Source: Mixophyes australis
Lineage: Eukaryota > Chordata > Amphibia > Anura > Limnodynastidae
NCBI GenBank assembly: GCA_036250195.1
Contig: JAVHZZ010000010.1
Location: 77,619,423 to 77,683,422 of the forward strand
Length of the DNA stretch: 64,000 bases
Direction of reading: 5' to 3'
Positions 13,951 through 28,400 of this stretch are shown here, piece after piece. Under the pieces are notes generated by a model. That model did no database searches and had not been told where the DNA came from. It saw nothing but the letters and a program-made list of their open reading frames with translations. Both the position numbers and the translations under genes were made by a program. Within the stretch, counting starts at the first letter, position 1, and every line of letters starts with the position of its first letter.

Positions 13951-15760
13951 GAGTGGCACTCGAAAGCCAGAGTGGCCCAGATGACCAGAAGAAGGCACTC
14001 GAAAGCCAGAGTGGCCCAGATGACCAGAAGAAGGCACTCGAAAGCCAGAGTGGCCCAGATGACCAGAAGAAGGCACTCAAAAGCCAGAGTGGCCCAGATG
14101 ACCAGAAGAAGGCACTCGAAAGCCAGAGTGGCCCAGATGACCAGAAGAAGGCACTCGAAAGCCAGAGTGGCCCAGATGACCAGAAGAAGGCACTCGAAAG
14201 CCAGAGTGGCCCAGATGACCAGAAGAAGGCACTCGAAAGCCAGAGTGGCCCAGATGACCAGAAGAAGGCACTCAAAAGCCAGAGTGTCCAGAGTGGCACT
14301 CGAAAGCCAGAGTGGTCCAGATGACCAGAAGAAGGCACTCGAAAGCCAGAGTGGCCCAGATGACCAGAAGAAGGCACTCGAAAGCCAGAGTGGCCCAGAT
14401 GACCAGAAGAAGGCACTCGAAAGCCAGAGTGGCCCAGATGACCAGAAGAAGGCACTCGAAAGCCAGAGTGGCCCAGATGACCAGAAGAAGGCACTCGAAA
14501 GCCAGAGTGGCCCAGATGACCAGAAGAAGGCACTCGAAAGCCAGAGTGGCCCAGATGACCAGAAGAAGGCACTCGAAAGCCAGAGTGCCCAGAGTGGCAC
14601 TCGAAAGCCAGAGTGGCCCAGATGACCAGAAGAAGGCACTCGAAAGCCAGAGTGGCCCAGATGACCAGAAGAAGGCACTCAAAAGCCAGAGTGTCCAGAG
14701 TGGCACTCGAAAGCCAGAGTGGCCCAGATGGCCAGAAGAAGGCACTCGAAAGCCAGAGTGGCCCAGATGACCAGAAGAAGGCACTCGAAAGCCAGAGTGG
14801 CCCAGATGACCAGAAGAAGGCACTCGAAAGCCAGAGTGGCCCAGATGACCAGAAGAAGGCACTCGAAAGCCAGAGTGGCCCAGATGACCAGAAGAAGGCA
14901 CTCGAAAGCCAGAGTGTCCAGAGTGGCACTCGAAAGCCAGAGTGGCCCAGATGACCAGAAGAAGGCACTCGAAAGCCAGAGTGGCCCAGATGACCAGAAG
15001 AAGGCACTCAAAAGCCAGAGTGTCCAGAGTGGCACTCGAAAGCCAGAGTGGCCCAGATGACCAGAAGAAGGCACTCGAAAGCCAGAGTGGCCCAGATGAC
15101 CAGAAGAAGGCACTCGAAAGCCAGAGTGGCCCAGATGACCAGAAGAAGGCACTCAAAAGCCAGAGTGGCCCAGATGACCAGAAGAAGGCACTCAAAAGCC
15201 AGAGTGGCCCAGATGACCAGAAGAAGGCACTCGAAAGCCAGAGTGGCCCAGATGACCAGAAGAAGGCACTCGAAAGCCAGAGTGGCCCAGATGACCAGAA
15301 GAAGGCACTCGAAAGCCAGAGTGCCCAGAGTGGCACTCGAAAGCCAGAGTGGCCCAGATGACCAGAAGAAGGCACTCGAAAGCCAGAGTGGCCCAGATGA
15401 CCAGAAGAAGGCACTCAAAAGCCAGAGTGTCCAGAGTGGCACTCGAAAGCCAGAGTGGCCCAGATGGCCAGAAGAAGGCACTCGAAAGCCAGAGTGGCCC
15501 AGATGACCAGAAGAAGGCACTCGAAAGCCAGAGTGGCCCAGATGACCAGAAGAAGGCACTCGAAAGCCAGAGTGGCCCAGATGACCAGAAGAAGGCACTC
15601 GAAAGCCAGAGTGGCCCAGATGACCAGAAGAAGGCACTCGAAAGCCAGAGTGTCCAGAGTGGCACTCGAAAGCCAGAGTGGCCCAGATGACCAGAAGAAG
15701 GCACTCGAAAGCCAGAGTGGCCCAGATGACCAGAAGAAGGCACTCAAAAGCCAGAGTGTC
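13197..15760 (+). repeat. Local higher-order repeats at 1115-bp and 736-bp spacing
   Basis: The arrangement of B units and the ggcccagatggccag variant at about 13607 recurs at about 14722 (offset 1115) and again at about 15458 (offset 736). The agagtggtccag variant at about 13195 also recurs at about 14310. The blocks are the same cassette with different numbers of 39-bp units between landmarks, as expected from unequal exchange. Confidence 0.7.
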
Positions 15761-16541
15761 CAGAGTGGCACTCGAAAGCCAGAGTGGCCCAGATGACCAG
15801 AAGAAGGCACTCGAAAGCCAGAGTGGCCCAGATGACCAGAAGAAGGCACTCGAAAGCCAGAGTGGCCCAGATGACCAGAAGAAGGCACTCAAAAGCCAGA
15901 GTGGCCCAGATGACCAGAAGAAGGCACTCAAAAGCCAGAGTGGCCCAGATGACCAGAAGAAGGCACTCGAAAGCCAGAGTGTCCAGAGTGGCACTCAAAA
16001 GCCAGAGTGGCCCAGATGACCAGAAGAAGGCACTCGAAAGCCAGAGTGGCCCAGATGACCAGAAGAAGGCACTAAAAAGCCAGAGTGGCCCAGATGACCA
16101 GAAGAAGGCACTCGAAAGCCAGAGTGGCCCAGATGACCAGAAGAAGGCACTCGAAAGCCAGAGTGGCCCAGATGACCAGAAGAAGGCACTCGAAAGCCAG
16201 AGTGGCCCAGATGACCAGAAGAAGGCACTCGAAAGCCAGAGTGGCCCAGATGACCAGAAGAAGGCACTCGAAAGCCAGAGTGGCCCAGATGACCAGAAGA
16301 AGGCACTCGAAAGCCAGAGTGGCCCAGATGACCAGAAGAAGGCACTCGAAAGCCAGAGTGGCCCAGATGACCAGAAGAAGGCACTCGAAAGCCAGAGTGG
16401 CCCAGATGACCAGAAGAAGGCACTCGAAAGCCAGAGTGGCCCAGATGTCCATAAGAAGGCACTCGAAAGCCAGAGTGGCCCAGATGACCAGAAGAAGGCA
16501 CTCGAAAGCCAGAGTGCCCAGAGTGGCACTCGAAAGCCAGA

Positions 16542-19470
16542 GTGGCCCAGATGACCAGAAGAAGGCACTCGAAAGCCAGAGTGGCCCAGATGACCAGAAG
16601 AAGGCACTCGAAAGCCAGAGTGTCCAGAGTGGCACTCGAAAGCCAGAGTGGCCCAGATGACCAGAAGAAGGCACTCGAAAGCCAGAGTAGCCCAGATGAC
16701 CAGAAGAAGGCACTCGAAAGCCAGAGTGGCCCAGATGACCAGAAGAAGGCACTCGAAAGCCAGAGTGGCCCAGATGACCAGAAGAAGGCACTCGAAAGCC
16801 AGAGTGGCCCAGATGACCAGAAGAAGGCACTCGAAAGCCAGAGTGGCCCAGATGACCAGAAGAAGGCACTCGAAAGCCAGAGTGGCCCAGATGACCAGAA
16901 GAAGGCACTCGAAGGCCAGAGTGGCCCAGATGACCAGAAGAAGGCACTCGAAAGCCAGAGTGGCCCAGATGACCAGAAGAAGGCACTCGAAAGCCAGAGT
17001 GGCCCAGATGACCAGAAGAAGGCACTTGAAAGGCCCAGATGACCAGAAGAAGGCACTCGAAAGCCAGAGTGGCCCAGATGACCAGAAGAAGGCACTCGAA
17101 AGCCAGAGTGGCCCAGATGACCAGAAGAAGGCACTCGAAAGGCAGAGTGGCCCAGATGACCAGAAGAAGGCACTCGAAAGGCAGAGTGGCCCAGATGACC
17201 AGAAGAAGGCACTCGAAAGCCAGAGTGGCCCAGATGACCAGAAGAAGGCACTCGAAGGCCAGAGTGGCCCAGATGACCAGAAGAAGGCACTCGAAAGCCA
17301 GAGTGGCCCAGATGACCAGAAGAAGGCACTCGAAAGCCAGAGTGCCCAGAGTGGTACTCGAAAGCCAGAGTGGCCCAGATGACCAGAAGAAGGCACTCGA
17401 AAGCCAGAGTGGCCCAGATGACCAGAAGAAGGCACTCGAAAGCCAGAGTGGCCCAGATGACCAGAAGAAGGCATTTGAAAGCCAGAGTGGCCCAGATGAC
17501 CAGAAGAAGGCACTCGAAAGCCAGAGTGGCCCAGAGTGGCACTCGAAAGCCAGAGTGGCCCAGATGACCAGAAGAAGGCACTCGAAAGCCAGAGTGCCCA
17601 GATGACCAGAAGAAGGCACTCGAAAGCCAGAGTGGCCCAGATGACCAGAAGAAGGCACTCGAAAGCCAGAGTGGCCCAGATGACCAGAAGAAGGCACTCG
17701 AAAGCCAGAGTGCCCAGATGACCAGAAGAAGGCACTCGAAAGCCAGAGTGGCCCAGATGACCAGAAGAAGGCACTCGAAAGCCAGAGTGCCCAGAGTGGT
17801 ACTCGAAAGCCAGAGTGGCCCAGATGACCAGAAGAAGGCACTCGAAAGCCAGAGTGGCCCAGATGACCAGAAGAAGGCACTCGAAAGCCAGAGTGGCCCA
17901 GATGACCAGAAGAAGGCATTTGAAAGCCAGAGTGGCCCAGATGACCAGAAGAAGGCACTCGAAAGCCAGAGTGGCCCAGAGTGGCACTCGAAAGCCAGAG
18001 TGGCCCAGATGACCAGAAGAAGGCACTCGAAAGCCAGAGTGCCCAGATGACCAGAAGAAGGCACTCGAAAGCCAGAGTGGCCCAGATGACCAGAAGAAGG
18101 CACTCGAAAGCCAGAGTGGCCCAGATGACCAGAAGAAGGCACTCGAAAGCCAGAGTGCCCAGAGTGGCACTCGAAAGCCAGAGTGGCCCAGATGACCAGA
18201 AGAAGGCACTCGAAAGCCAGAGTGGCCCAGATGACCAGAAGAAGGCACTCGAAAGCCAGAGTGCCCAGAGTGGCACTCGAAAGCCAGAGTGGCCCAGATG
18301 ACCAGAAGAAGGCACTCAAAAGCCAGAGTGGCCCAGATGACCAGAAGAAGGCACTCGAAAGCCAGAGTGGCCCAGATGACCAGAAGAAGGCACTCGAAAG
18401 CCAGAGTGGCCCAGATGTCCATAAGAAGGCACTCGAAAGCCAGTGTGGCCCAGATGACCAGAAGAAGGCACTCGAAAGCCAGAGTGTCCAGAGTGGCACT
18501 CGAAAGCCAGAGTGGCCCAGATGACCAGAAGAAGGCACTCGAAAGCCAGAGTGTCCAGAGTGGCACTCGAAAGCCAGAGTGGCCCAGATGACCAGAAGAA
18601 GGCACTCGAAAGCCAGAGTGGCCCAGATGACCAGAAGAAGGCACTCGAAAGCCAGAGTGTCCAGAGTGGCACTCGAAAGCCAGAGTGGCCCAGATGACCA
18701 GAAGAAGGCACTCGAAAGCCAGAGTAGCCCAGATGACCAGAAGAAGGCACTCGAAAGCCAGAGTGGCCCAGATGACCAGAAGAAGGCACTCGAAAGCCAG
18801 AGTGGCCCAGATGACCAGAAGAAGGCACTCGAAAGCCAGAGTGGCCCAGATGACCAGAAGAAGGCACTCGAAAGCCAGAGTGGCCCAGATGACCAGAAGA
18901 AGGCACTCGAAAGCCAGAGTGGCCCAGATGACCAGAAGAAGGCACTCGAAGGCCAGAGTGGCCCAGATGACCAGAAGAAGGCACTCGAAAGCCAGAGTGG
19001 CCCAGATGACCAGAAGAAGGCACTCGAAAGCCAGAGTGGCCCAGATGACCAGAAGAAGGCACTTGAAAGGCCCAGATGACCAGAAGAAGGCACTCGAAAG
19101 CCAGAGTGGCCCAGATGACCAGAAGAAGGCACTCGAAAGCCAGAGTGGCCCAGATGACCAGAAGAAGGCACTCGAAAGCCAGAGTGGCCCAGATGACCAG
19201 AAGAAGGCACTCGAAAGGCAGAGTGGCCCAGATGACCAGAAGAAGGCACTCGAAAGCCAGAGTGGCCCAGATGACCAGAAGAAGGCACTCGAAGGCCAGA
19301 GTGGCCCAGATGACCAGAAGAAGGCACTCGAAAGCCAGAGTGGCCCAGATGACCAGAAGAAGGCATTTGAAAGCCAGAGTGGCCCAGATGACCAGAAGAA
19401 GGCACTCGAAAGCCAGAGTGGCCCAGAGTGGCACTCGAAAGCCAGAGTGGCCCAGATGACCAGAAGAAGG
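16542..19470 (+). repeat. Duplicated satellite block, offset 2037 bp
   Basis: The unit starting with the agagtagcccag variant at about 16684 recurs at about 18721. The truncated 31-bp unit ending cttgaaaggcccag near 17030 recurs near 19067. Long runs of identical A units fill the space between. A further copy of part of this block lies around 26380-27600. Confidence 0.65.
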
Positions 19471-22400
19471 CACTCGAAAGCCAGAGTGCCCAGATGACCA
19501 GAAGAAGGCACTCGAAAGCCAGAGTGGCCCAGATGACCAGAAGAAGGCACTCGAAAGCCAGAGTGGCCCAGATGACCAGAAGAAGGCACTCGAAAGCCAG
19601 AGTGGCCCAGATGACCAGAAGAAGGCACTCGAAAGCCAGAGTGGCCCAGATGACCAGAAGAAGGCACTCGAAAGCCAGAGTGGCCCAGATGACCAGAAGA
19701 AGGCACTCGAAAGCCAGAGTGCCCAGAGTGGCACTCGAAAGCCAGAGTGGCCCAGATGACCAGAAGAAGGCACTCGAAAGCCAGAGTGGCCCAGATGACC
19801 AGAAGAAGGCACTCGAAAGCCAGAGTGCCCAGAGTGGCACTCGAAAGCCAGAGTGGCCCAGATGACCAGAAGAAGGCACTCAAAAGCCAGAGTGGCCCAG
19901 ATGACCAGAAGAAGGCACTCGAAAGCCAGAGTGGCCCAGATGACCAGAAGAAGGCACTCGAAAGCCAGAGTGGCCCAGATGTCCATAAGAAGGCACTCGA
20001 AAGCCAGTGTGGCCCAGATGACCAGAAGAAGGCACTCGAAAGCCAGAGTGTCCAGAGTGGCACTCGAAAGCCAGAGTGGCCCAGATGACCAGAAGAAGGC
20101 ACTCGAAAGCCAGAGTGGCCCAGATGACCAGAAGAAGGCACTTGAAATTCAGAGTGCCCAGAGTGGCACTCGAAAGCCAGAGTGGCCCAGATGACCAGAA
20201 GAAGGCACTCGAAAGCCAGAGTGGCCCAGATGACCAGAAGAAGGCACTCGAAAGCCAGAGTGGCCCAGATGACCAGAAGAAGGCACTCGAAAGCCAGAGT
20301 GGCCCAGATGACCAGAAGAAGGCACTCGAAAGCCAGAGTGGCCCAGATGACCAGAAGAAGGCACTAGAAAGCCATAGTGCCCAGTGTGGCACTCGAAGGC
20401 CAGAGTGGCCCAGATGACCAGAAGAAGGCACTCGAAAGCCAGAGTGGCCCAGATGACCAGAAGAAGGCACTCGAAAGCCAGAGTGGCCCAGATGACCAGA
20501 AGAAGGCACTTGAAATTCAGAGTGCCCAGAGTGGCACTCGAAAGCCAGAGTGGCCCAGATGACCAGAAGAAGGCACTCGAAAGCCAGAGTGGCCCAGATG
20601 ACCAGAAGAAGGCACTCGAAAGCCAGAGTGGCCCAGATGACCAGAAGAAGGCACTCGAAAGCCAGAGTGGCCCAGATGACCAGAAGAAGGCACTAGAAAG
20701 CCATAGTGCCCAGTGTGGCACTCGAAGGCCAGAGTGGCCCAGATGACCAGAAGAAGGCACTCGAAAGCCAGAGTGGCCCAGATGACCAGAAGAAGGCACT
20801 CGAAAGCCAGAGTGGCCCAGATGACCAGAAGAAGGCACTCGAAAGCCAGAGTGGCCCAGATGACCAGAAGAAGGCACTCGAAAGCCAGAGTGGCCCAGAT
20901 GACCAGAAGAAGGCACTCGAAAGCCAGAGTGGCCCAGAGTGGCACTCGAAAGCCAGAGTGGCCCAGATGACCAGAAGAAGGCACTCGAAAGCCAGAGTGC
21001 CCAGATGACCAGAAGAAGGCACTCGAAAGCCAGAGTGGCCCAGATGACCAGAAGAAGGCACTCGAAAGCCAGAGTGGCCCAGATGACCAGAAGAAGGCAC
21101 TCGAAAGCCAGAGTGGCCCAGATGACCAGAAGAAGGCACTCGAAAGCCAGAGTGGCCCAGATGACCAGAAGAAGGCACTCGAAAGCCAGAGTGGCCCAGA
21201 TGACCAGAAGAAGGCACTCGAAAGCCAGAGTGGCCCAGATGACCAGAAGAAGGCACTCGAAAGCCAGAGTGCCCAGAGTGGCACTCGAAAGCCAGAGTGG
21301 CCCAGATGACCAGAAGAAGGCACTCGAAAGCCAGAGTGGCCCAGATGACCAGAAGAAGGCACTCGAAAGCCAGAGTGTCCAGAGTGGCACTCGAAAGCCA
21401 GAGTGGCCCAGATGACGAGAAGAAGGAACTCGAAAGGCAGAGTGGCCCAGATGATGAGAAGAAGGCACTCGAAAGGCAGAGTGGCCCAGATGACCAGAAG
21501 AAGGCACTCGAAAGCCAGAGTGCCCAGAGTGGCACTCGAAAGCCAGAGTGGCCCAGATGACCAGAAGAAGGCACTCAAAAGCCAGAGTGGCCCAGATGAC
21601 CAGAAGAAGGCACTCGAAAGCCAGAGTGGCCCAGATGACCAGAAGAAGGAACTCGAAAGCCAGAGTGGCCCAGATGTCCATAAGAAGGCACTCGAAAGCC
21701 AGTGTGGCCCAGATGACCAGAAGAAGGCACTCGAAAGCCAGAGTGTCCAGAGTGGCACTCGAAAGCCAGAGTGGCCCAGATGACCAGAAGAAGGCACTCG
21801 AAAGCCAGAGTGGCCCAGATGACCAGAAGAAGGCACTTGAAATTCAGAGTGCCCAGAGTGGCACTCGAAAGCCAGAGTGGCCCAGATGACCAGAAGAAGG
21901 CACTCGAAAGCCAGAGTGGCCCAGATGACCAGAAGAAGGCACTCGAAAGCCAGAGTGGCCCAGATGACCAGAAGAAGGCATTAGAAAGCCAGAGTGGCCC
22001 AGATGACCAGAAGAAGGCACTCGAAAGCCAGAGTGGCCCAGATGACCAGAAGAAGGCACTAGAAAGCCAGAGTGGCCCAGATGACCAGAAGAAGGCACTC
22101 GAAAGCCAGAGTGGCCCAGATGACCAGAAGAAGGCACTCGAAAGCCAGAGTGTCCAGAGTGGCACTCGAAAGCCAGAGTGGCCCAGATGACGAGAAGAAG
22201 GCACTCGAAAGGCAGAGTGGCCCAGATGATGAGAAGAAGGCACTCGAAAGGCAGAGTGGCCCAGATGACCAGAAGAAGGCACTTGAAATTCAGAGTGCCC
22301 AGAGTGGCACTCGAAAGCCAGAGTGGCCCAGATGACCAGAAGAAGGCACTCAAAAGCCAGAGTGGCCCAGATGACCAGAAGAAGGCACTCGAAAGCCAGA

Positions 22401-25400
22401 GTGGCCCAGATGACCAGAAGAAGGCACTCGAAAGCCAGAGTGTCCAGAGTGGCACTCGAAAGCCAGAGTGGCCCAGATGACCAGAAGAAGGCACTCGAAA
22501 GCCAGAGTGGCCCAGATGACCAGAAGAAGGCACTTGAAATTCAGAGTGCCCAGAGTGGCACTCGAAAGCCAGAGTGGCCCAGATGACCAGAAGAAGGCAC
22601 TCGAAAGCCAGAGTGGCCCAGATGACCAGAAGAAGGCACTCGAAAGCCAGAGTGGCCCAGATGACCAGAAGAAGGCACTCGAAAGCCAGAGTGGCCCAGA
22701 TGACCAGAAGAAGGCACTCGAAAACCAGAGTGGCCCAGATGACCAGAAGAAGGCACTCGAAAGCCAGAGTGGCCCAGATGACCAGAAGAAGGCACTCGAA
22801 AGCCAGAGTGGCCCAGATGTACATAAGAAGGCACTCGAAAGCCAGAGTGGCCCAGATGACCAGAAGAAGGCACTCGAAAGCCAGAGTGCCCAGAGTGGCA
22901 CTCGAAAGCCAGAGTGGCCCAGATGACCAGAAGAAGGCACTCGAAAGCCAGAGTGGCCCAGATGTACATAAGAAGGCACTCGAAAGCCAGAGTGGCCCAG
23001 ATGACCAGAAGAAGGCACTCGAAAGCCAGAGTGCCCAGAGTGGCACTCGAAAGCCAGAGTGGCCCAGATGACCAGAAGAAGGCACTCGAAAGCCAGAGTG
23101 GCCCAGATGACCAGAAGAAGCCACTCGAAAGCCAGAGTGTCCAGAGTGGCACTCGAAAGCCAGAGTGGCCCAGATGACCAGAAGAAGGCACTTGAAATTC
23201 AGAGTGCCCAGAGTGGCACTCGAAAGCCAGAGTGGCCCAGATGACCAGAAGAAGGCACTCGAAAGCCAGAGTGGCCCAGATGACCAGAAGAAGGCACTCG
23301 AAAGCCAGAGTGGCCCAGATGACCAGAAGAAGGCACTCGAAAGCCAGAGTGGCCCAGATGACCAGAAGAAGGCACTCGAAAGCCAGAGTGGCCCAGATGA
23401 CCAGAAGAAGGCACTCGAAAGCCAGAGTGGCCCAGATGACCAGAAGAAGGCACTCGAAAGCCAGAGTGGCCCAGATGACCAGAAGAAGGCACTCGAAAGC
23501 CAGAGTGGCCCAGATGACCAGAAGAAGGCACTCGAAAGCCAGAGTGGCCCAGATGACCAGAAGAAGGCACTCGAAAGCCAGAGTGGCCCAGATGACCAGA
23601 AGAAGTCACTCGAAGGCCAGAGTGGCCCAGATGACCAGAAGAAGGCACTCGAAAGCCAGAGTGGCCCAGATGACCAGAAGAAGGCACTCGAAAGCCAGAG
23701 TGGCCCAGATGACCAGAAGAAGGCACTCGAAAGCCAGAGTGGCCCAGATGACCAGAAGAAGGCACTCGAAAGCCAGAGTGCCCAGAGTGGCACTTGAAAG
23801 CCAGAGTGGCCCAGATGACCAGAAGAAGGCACTCGAAAGCCAGAGTGGCCCAGATGACCAGAAGAAGGCACTCAAAAGCCAGAGTGTCCAGAGTGGCACT
23901 CGAAAGCCAGAGTGGTCCAGATGACCAGAAGAAGGCACTCGAAAGCCAGAGTGGCCCAGATGACCAGAAGAAGGCACTCGAAAGCCAGAGTGGCCCAGAT
24001 GACCAGAAGAAGGCACTCGAAAGCCAGAGTGGCCCAGATGACCAGAAGAAGGCACTCGAAAGCCAGAGTGGCCCAGATGACCAGAAGAAGGCACTCGAAA
24101 GCCAGAGTGGCCCAGATGACCAGAAGAAGGCACTCGAAAGCCAGAGTGGCCCAGATGACCAGAAGAAGGCACTCGAAAGCCAGAGTGCCCAGAGTGGCAC
24201 TCGAAAGCCAGAGTGGCCCAGATGACCAGAAGAAGGCACTCGAAAGCCAGAGTGGCCCAGATGACCAGAAGAAGGCACTCAAAAGCCAGAGTGTCCAGAG
24301 TGGCACTCGAAAGCCAGAGTGGCCCAGATGGCCAGAAGAAGGCACTCGAAAGCCAGAGTGGCCCAGATGACCAGAAGAAGGCACTCGAAAGCCAGAGTGG
24401 CCCAGATGACCAGAAGAAGGCACTCGAAAGCCAGAGTGGCCCAGATGACCAGAAGAAGGCACTCGAAAGCCAGAGTGGCCCAGATGACCAGAAGAAGGCA
24501 CTCGAAAGCCAGAGTGTCCAGAGTGGCACTCGAAAGCCAGAGTGGCCCAGATGACCAGAAGAAGGCACTCGAAAGCCAGAGTGGCCCAGATGACCAGAAG
24601 AAGGCACTCAAAAGCCAGAGTGTCCAGAGTGGCACTCGAAAGCCAGAGTGGCCCAGATGACCAGAAGAAGGCACTCGAAAGCCAGAGTGGCCCAGATGAC
24701 CAGAAGAAGGCACTCGAAAGCCAGAGTGGCCCAGATGACCAGAAGAAGGCACTCAAAAGCCAGAGTGGCCCAGATGACCAGAAGAAGGCACTCAAAAGCC
24801 AGAGTGGCCCAGATGACCAGAAGAAGGCACTCGAAAGCCAGAGTGTCCAGAGTGGCACTCAAAAGCCAGAGTGGCCCAGATGACCAGAAGAAGGCACTCG
24901 AAAGCCAGAGTGGCCCAGATGACCAGAAGAAGGCACTAAAAAGCCAGAGTGGCCCAGATGACCAGAAGAAGGCACTCGAAAGCCAGAGTGGCCCAGATGA
25001 CCAGAAGAAGGCACTCGAAAGCCAGAGTGGCCCAGATGACCAGAAGAAGGCACTCAAAAGCCAGAGTGGCCCAGATGACCAGAAGAAGGCACTCGAAAGC
25101 CAGAGTGGCCCAGATGACCAGAAGAAGGCACTCGAAAGCCAGAGTGGCCCAGATGACCAGAAGAAGGCACTCGAAAGCCAGAGTGGCCCAGATGACCAGA
25201 AGAAGGCACTCGAAAGCCAGAGTGGCCCAGATGACCAGAAGAAGGCACTCGAAAGCCAGAGTGGCCCAGATGTCCATAAGAAGGCACTCGAAAGCCAGAG
25301 TGGCCCAGATGACCAGAAGAAGGCACTCGAAAGCCAGAGTGCCCAGAGTGGCACTCGAAAGCCAGAGTGGCCCAGATGACCAGAAGAAGGCACTCGAAAG

Positions 25401-28400
25401 CCAGAGTGGCCCAGATGACCAGAAGAAGGCACTCGAAAGCCAGAGTGTCCAGAGTGGCACTCGAAAGCCAGAGTGGCCCAGATGACCAGAAGAAGGCACT
25501 CGAAAGCCAGAGTGGCCCAGATGACCAGAAGAAGGCACTCAAAAGCCAGAGTGTCCAGAGTGGCACTCGAAAGCCAGAGTGGCCCAGATGACCAGAAGAA
25601 GGCACTCGAAAGCCAGAGTGGCCCAGATGACCAGAAGAAGGCACTCGAAAGCCAGAGTGGCCCAGATGACCAGAAGAAGGCACTCAAAAGCCAGAGTGGC
25701 CCAGATGACCAGAAGAAGGCACTCAAAAGCCAGAGTGGCCCAGATGACCAGAAGAAGGCACTCGAAAGCCAGAGTGTCCAGAGTGGCACTCAAAAGCCAG
25801 AGTGGCCCAGATGACCAGAAGAAGGCACTCGAAAGCCAGAGTGGCCCAGATGACCAGAAGAAGGCACTAAAAAGCCAGAGTGGCCCAGATGACCAGAAGA
25901 AGGCACTCGAAAGCCAGAGTGGCCCAGATGACCAGAAGAAGGCACTCGAAAGCCAGAGTGGCCCAGATGACCAGAAGAAGGCACTCAAAAGCCAGAGTGG
26001 CCCAGATGACCAGAAGAAGGCACTCGAAAGCCAGAGTGGCCCAGATGACCAGAAGAAGGCACTCGAAAGCCAGAGTGGCCCAGATGACCAGAAGAAGGCA
26101 CTCGAAAGCCAGAGTGGCCCAGATGACCAGAAGAAGGCACTCGAAAGCCAGAGTGGCCCAGATGACCAGAAGAAGGCACTCGAAAGCCAGAGTGGCCCAG
26201 ATGACCAGAAGAAGGCACTCGAAAGCCAGAGTGGCCCAGATGACCAGAAGAAGGCACTCGAAAGCCAGAGTGGCCCAGATGTCCATAAGAAGGCACTCGA
26301 AAGCCAGAGTGGCCCAGATGACCAGAAGAAGGCACTCGAAAGCCAGAGTGCCCAGAGTGGCACTCGAAAGCCAGAGTGGCCCAGATGACCAGAAGAAGGC
26401 ACTCGAAAGCCAGAGTGGCCCAGATGACCAGAAGAAGGCACTCGAAAGCCAGAGTGTCCAGAGTGGCACTCGAAAGCCAGAGTGGCCCAGATGACCAGAA
26501 GAAGGCACTCGGAAGCCAGAGTGGCCCAGATGACCAGAAGAAGGCACTCGAAAGCCAGAGTGGCCCAGATGACCAGAAGAAGGCACTCGAAAGCCAGAGT
26601 GGCCCAGATGACCAGAAGAAGGCACTCGAAAGCCAGAGTGGCCCAGATGACCAGAAGAAGGCACTCGAAAGCCAGAGTGGCCCAGATGACCAGAAGAAGG
26701 CACTCGAAAGCCAGAGTGGCCCAGATGACCAGAAGAAGGCACTCGAAAGCCAGAGTGGCCCAGATGACCAGAAGAAGGCACTCGAAAGCCAGAGTGGCCC
26801 AGATGACCAGAAGAAGGCACTCGAAAGCCAGAGTGGCCCAGATGACCAGAAGAAGGCACTCGAAAGCCAGAGTGGCCCAGATGACCAGAAGAAGGCACTC
26901 GAAGGCCAGAGTGGCCCAGATGACCAGAAGAAGGCACTCGAAAGCCAGAGTGGCCCAGATGACCAGAAGAAGGCACTCGAAAGCCAGAGTGGCCCAGATG
27001 ACCAGAAGAAGGCACTTGAAAGGCCCAGATGACCAGAAGAAGGCACTCGAAAGCCAGAGTGGCCCAGATGACCAGAAGAAGGCACTCAAAAGCCAGAGTG
27101 GCCCAGATGACCAGAAGAAGGCACTCGAAAGCCAGAGTGGCCCAGATGACCAGAAGAAGGCACTCGAAAGGCAGAGTGGCCCAGATGACCAGAAGAAGGC
27201 ACTCGAAAGCCAGAGTGGCCCAGATGACTAGAAGAAGGCACTCGAAGGCCAGAGTGGCCCAGATGACCAGAAGAAGGCACTCGAAAGCCAGAGTGGCCCA
27301 GATGACCAGAAGAAGGCACTCGAAAGCCAGAGTGCCCAGAGTGGTACTCGAAAGCCAGAGTGGCCCAGATGACCAGAAGAAGGCACTCGAAAGCCAGAGT
27401 GGCCCAGATGACCAGAAGAAGGCACTCGAAAGCCAGAGTGGCCCAGATGACCAGAAGAAGGCATTTGAAAGCCAGAGTGGCCCAGATGACCAGAAGAAGG
27501 CACTCGAAAGCCAGAGTGGCCCAGAGTGGCACTCGAAAGCCAGAGTGGCCCAGATGACCAGAAGAAGGCACTCGAAAGCCAGAGTGCCCAGATGACCAGA
27601 AGAAGGCACTCGAAAGCCAGAGTGGCCCAGATGACCAGAAGAAGGCACTCGAAAGCCAGAGTGGCCCAGATGACCAGAAGAAGGCACTCGAAAGCCAGAG
27701 TGGCCCAGATGACCAGAAGAAGGCACTCGAAAGCCAGAGTGGCCCAGATGACCAGAAGAAGGCACTCGAAAGCCAGAGTGGCCCAGATGACCAGAAGAAG
27801 GCACTCGAAAGCCAGAGTGGCCCAGATGACCAGAAGAAGGCACTCGAAAGCCAGAGTGCCCAGAGTGGCACTCGAAAGCCAGAGTGCCCAGAGTGGCACT
27901 CGAAAGCCAGAGTGGCCCAGATGACCAGAAGAAGGCACTCGAAAGCCAGAGTGGCCCAGATGACCAGAAGAAGGCACTCGAAAGCCAGAGTGTCCAGAGT
28001 GGCACTCGAAAGCCAGAGTGGCCCAGATGACCAGAAGAAGGCACTCGAAAGCCAGAGTGGCCCAGATGACCAGAAGAAGGCACTCGAAAGCCAGAGTGGC
28101 CCAGATGACCAGAAGAAGGCACTCGAAAGCCAGAGTGGCCCAGATGACCAGAAGAAGGCACTCGAAAGCCAGAGTGGCCCAGATGACCAGAAGAAGGCAC
28201 TCGAAGGCCAGAGTGGCCCAGATGACCAGAAGAAGGCACTCGAAAGCCAGAGTGGCCCAGATGACCAGAAGAAGGCACTCGAAAGCCAGAGTGGCCCAGA
28301 TGACCAGAAGAAGGCACTTGAAAGGCCCAGATGACCAGAAGAAGGCACTCGAAAGCCAGAGTGGCCCAGATGACCAGAAGAAGGCACTCGAAAGCCAGAG

